A DNA stretch of 14,237 nucleotides from NCBI GenBank assembly GCA_964441145.1, contig CAYTUB010000074.1, positions 1-14,237 of the forward strand, given 5' to 3'. A model generated the notes under the pieces. That model searched no databases and was not told the origin of the DNA. It worked only from the letters and a program-made list of their open reading frames with translations. Positions 13,156 to 14,237 of this stretch are shown here, piece by piece. Numbering within the stretch: position 1 is the first letter of the stretch; the number at the start of each line of letters is the position of its first letter. Both the position numbers and the translations under genes were made by a program. This stretch comes from SHLQ01 sp964441145 (GTDB lineage: Bacteria > Actinomycetota > Acidimicrobiia > Acidimicrobiales > SHLQ01).

Positions 13156-14237
13156 CTAGTCAGCGAGGTAGTGCAGCTCGGTGAAGCGCCCACGGAATGC
13201 AGTCGTCGTTGGAGCGACTAGCTCGGGTTGATCGCCCAGTCCTTCGACGATCAGCATCGTTAGTTCATCAACGTCGGCGGCGCCCATCCCCCACCGGACC
13301 ATTTCGTTGGTCCCGATACGAACGCCAGCATCCAGGCCGTCGGGGAGTCCGATTGCGCAGGTGAGCAGGTTTGCCTGCCGAAGATGGCGTGTTGTGGCGT
13401 CACCACCGCGAGGCCCGGCCTTGATCGCAAAGGCGTGTGACCGAGTGAAACCCTCGCCGGAGCGATGGACGTCGACGCCTTGGTCGGCAAGCGACCTAGC
13501 CAGCTGCGCAGCTATGTCGACCATTGCCCGACCATAGGCCTCTCCGTGTTCAATCCAGTCGATCAGCGTCACGGCAAGCGCCGCGCTCTTGGCGGCATCG
13601 AAGTTCGCAGTGAGGCCCGGAAAAGCAATCTCATCGACGCGCTCGGCGATGGCACTGTCGCTGGTAACCAGCAATCCTGAAGGCGGGCCGGCCAAGCTCT
13701 TGTAGGTGCTCATCGTCATGACGTGCGCGCCTTCTCGAAGCGGATTAGGCCACGCCTTGCCAGCGATCACGCCCGACAGATGAGCCGCGTCGAAGAGCAC
13801 CTTTGCGCCCACGGAATCGGCTACCTCTCTAATTCCCGACACGTCGTGGTGCTCAAGATTGAGACTGCACCCGATCGAGATCAGCTTTGGCTTCACTCGT
13901 TTCGCGAGATCGGAGAGCCCCGCGAGATCAACGGTGTAGTTGTCTGCGTCTATGGGTGCCTCGTGAATGTCCAGTCCGTACAAACCCGCTGCACCCGGTT
14001 GTTGGTGGGTAACGTGCCCGGCAATCGTGGCTGGCGGGACGATGACCGCATCCCCCGGCTTGGCGATAGCCATAAACGCATACAGATTCGCTATCGCCCC
14101 CGACGGCACTCGGATCTCTGCGTACCGCGCATCGAAGACTTGCGCGGCAAGTTCGGCGGCCACGATCTCGATCTTTTCGATTGCTTCGAGACCCATCTCG
14201 TACTTCGCGCCGGGATACCCAAGCGACGGTCGTGCGC
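13156..14237 (-). CDS. Serine hydroxymethyltransferase-like PLP enzyme (5' end outside window)
   Basis: The frame stays open to the right edge through SLGYPGAKYEMG, which corresponds to the SHMT motif EGYPGxRYYGG. The ATG at 14196 is therefore internal and the gene continues beyond the window. Counting from that Met, conserved fold-type I residues are His61 (AGHVTH), Asp136 and His139 (DAAHLSG), the PLP Lys166 in MSTYKSLAGPPSG, and Arg293 in VRIGT, the carboxylate-binding arginine of SHMT. Canonical GlyA has TTTTHKTLxGPRGG and YYGG. Here His before Lys is Tyr, PRGG is PPSG and YYGG is altered. It is a clear SHMT relative but probably a paralog. Glycine/serine interconversion, aldolase or transaldolase activity are all possible. 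It converges with mscS. Confidence 0.85.
   Translation of the reverse strand, partial: ARPSLGYPGAKYEMGLEAIEKIEIVAAELAAQVFDARYAEIRVPSGAIANLYAFMAIAKPGDAVIVPPATIAGHVTHQQPGAAGLYGLDIHEAPIDADNYTVDLAGLSDLAKRVKPKLISIGCSLNLEHHDVSGIREVADSVGAKVLFDAAHLSGVIAGKAWPNPLREGAHVMTMSTYKSLAGPPSGLLVTSDSAIAERVDEIAFPGLTANFDAAKSAALAVTLIDWIEHGEAYGRAMVDIAAQLARSLADQGVDVHRSGEGFTRSHAFAIKAGPRGGDATTRHLRQANLLTCAIGLPDGLDAGVRIGTNEMVRWGMGAADVDELTMLIVEGLGDQPELVAPTTTAFRGRFTELHYLAD

Noticed and set aside
1..14237. Mobile elements, CRISPR arrays, defence or toxin-antitoxin systems
   Set aside because: No transposase, integrase, regularly spaced repeats, restriction/methylase motifs or paired small antitoxin/toxin ORFs were found on either strand.

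Overview
The window reads as ordinary chromosomal DNA from a high-G+C actinobacterium. SerC is of the mycobacterial/actinobacterial type, GTG starts are frequent, and the molybdopterin oxidoreductase has the multi-membrane-segment N-terminus common in Actinobacteria. The codon style and the mix of genes suggest an Acidimicrobiia-like lineage, but that placement is inference. I see no tRNA, rRNA, CRISPR array, transposase, phage gene or plasmid function.

Layout, left to right. At 1-172 (-) is the N-terminal end of an aspartate aminotransferase, cut by the window edge and divergent from serC (243-1364, +). A perfect 8-bp inverted repeat lies in the 70-bp gap between them. serC runs stop-codon to stop-codon into ftsH (1365-3245, -), and rsgA (3317-4369, -) lies just upstream of ftsH. 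Divergent from rsgA is a membrane-anchored sulfite-oxidase-fold molybdopterin enzyme (4454-6121, +). A patch of short repeats separates it from a convergent AAA+ ATPase with an N-terminal winged helix (6194-7486, -). Next is a glycogen pair, glgA (7666-9105, +) and glgB (9174-11093, +), with a perfect -35 hexamer upstream of glgA. A MOSC-domain protein (11174-11644, -) follows.

The region 11645-12027 holds no large gene but is dense in structure. It has nested inverted repeats (11701-11810), a possible 18-codon leader ORF, a 45-codon ORF with a signal-peptide-like N-terminus (11825-11962), and a hairpin just before an MscS-type mechanosensitive channel gene (12028-13092, +). A 13-bp perfect inverted repeat, probably a bidirectional terminator, separates mscS from a convergent SHMT-like PLP enzyme (13156 to the right edge, -) whose catalytic motif differs from canonical GlyA.

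Functionally the genes cover amino-acid metabolism (aspartate aminotransferase, SerC, SHMT-like enzyme), membrane protein quality control and ribosome maturation (FtsH, RsgA), molybdenum enzymology (oxidoreductase, possibly MOSC), glycogen synthesis (GlgA, GlgB) and osmotic protection (MscS). The least explained pieces are the leader of the small-ORF/mscS unit, the orphan winged-helix ATPase and the SHMT-like paralog. All RNA structures were found by reading complementarity by eye. No folding energies or covariation tests were run.
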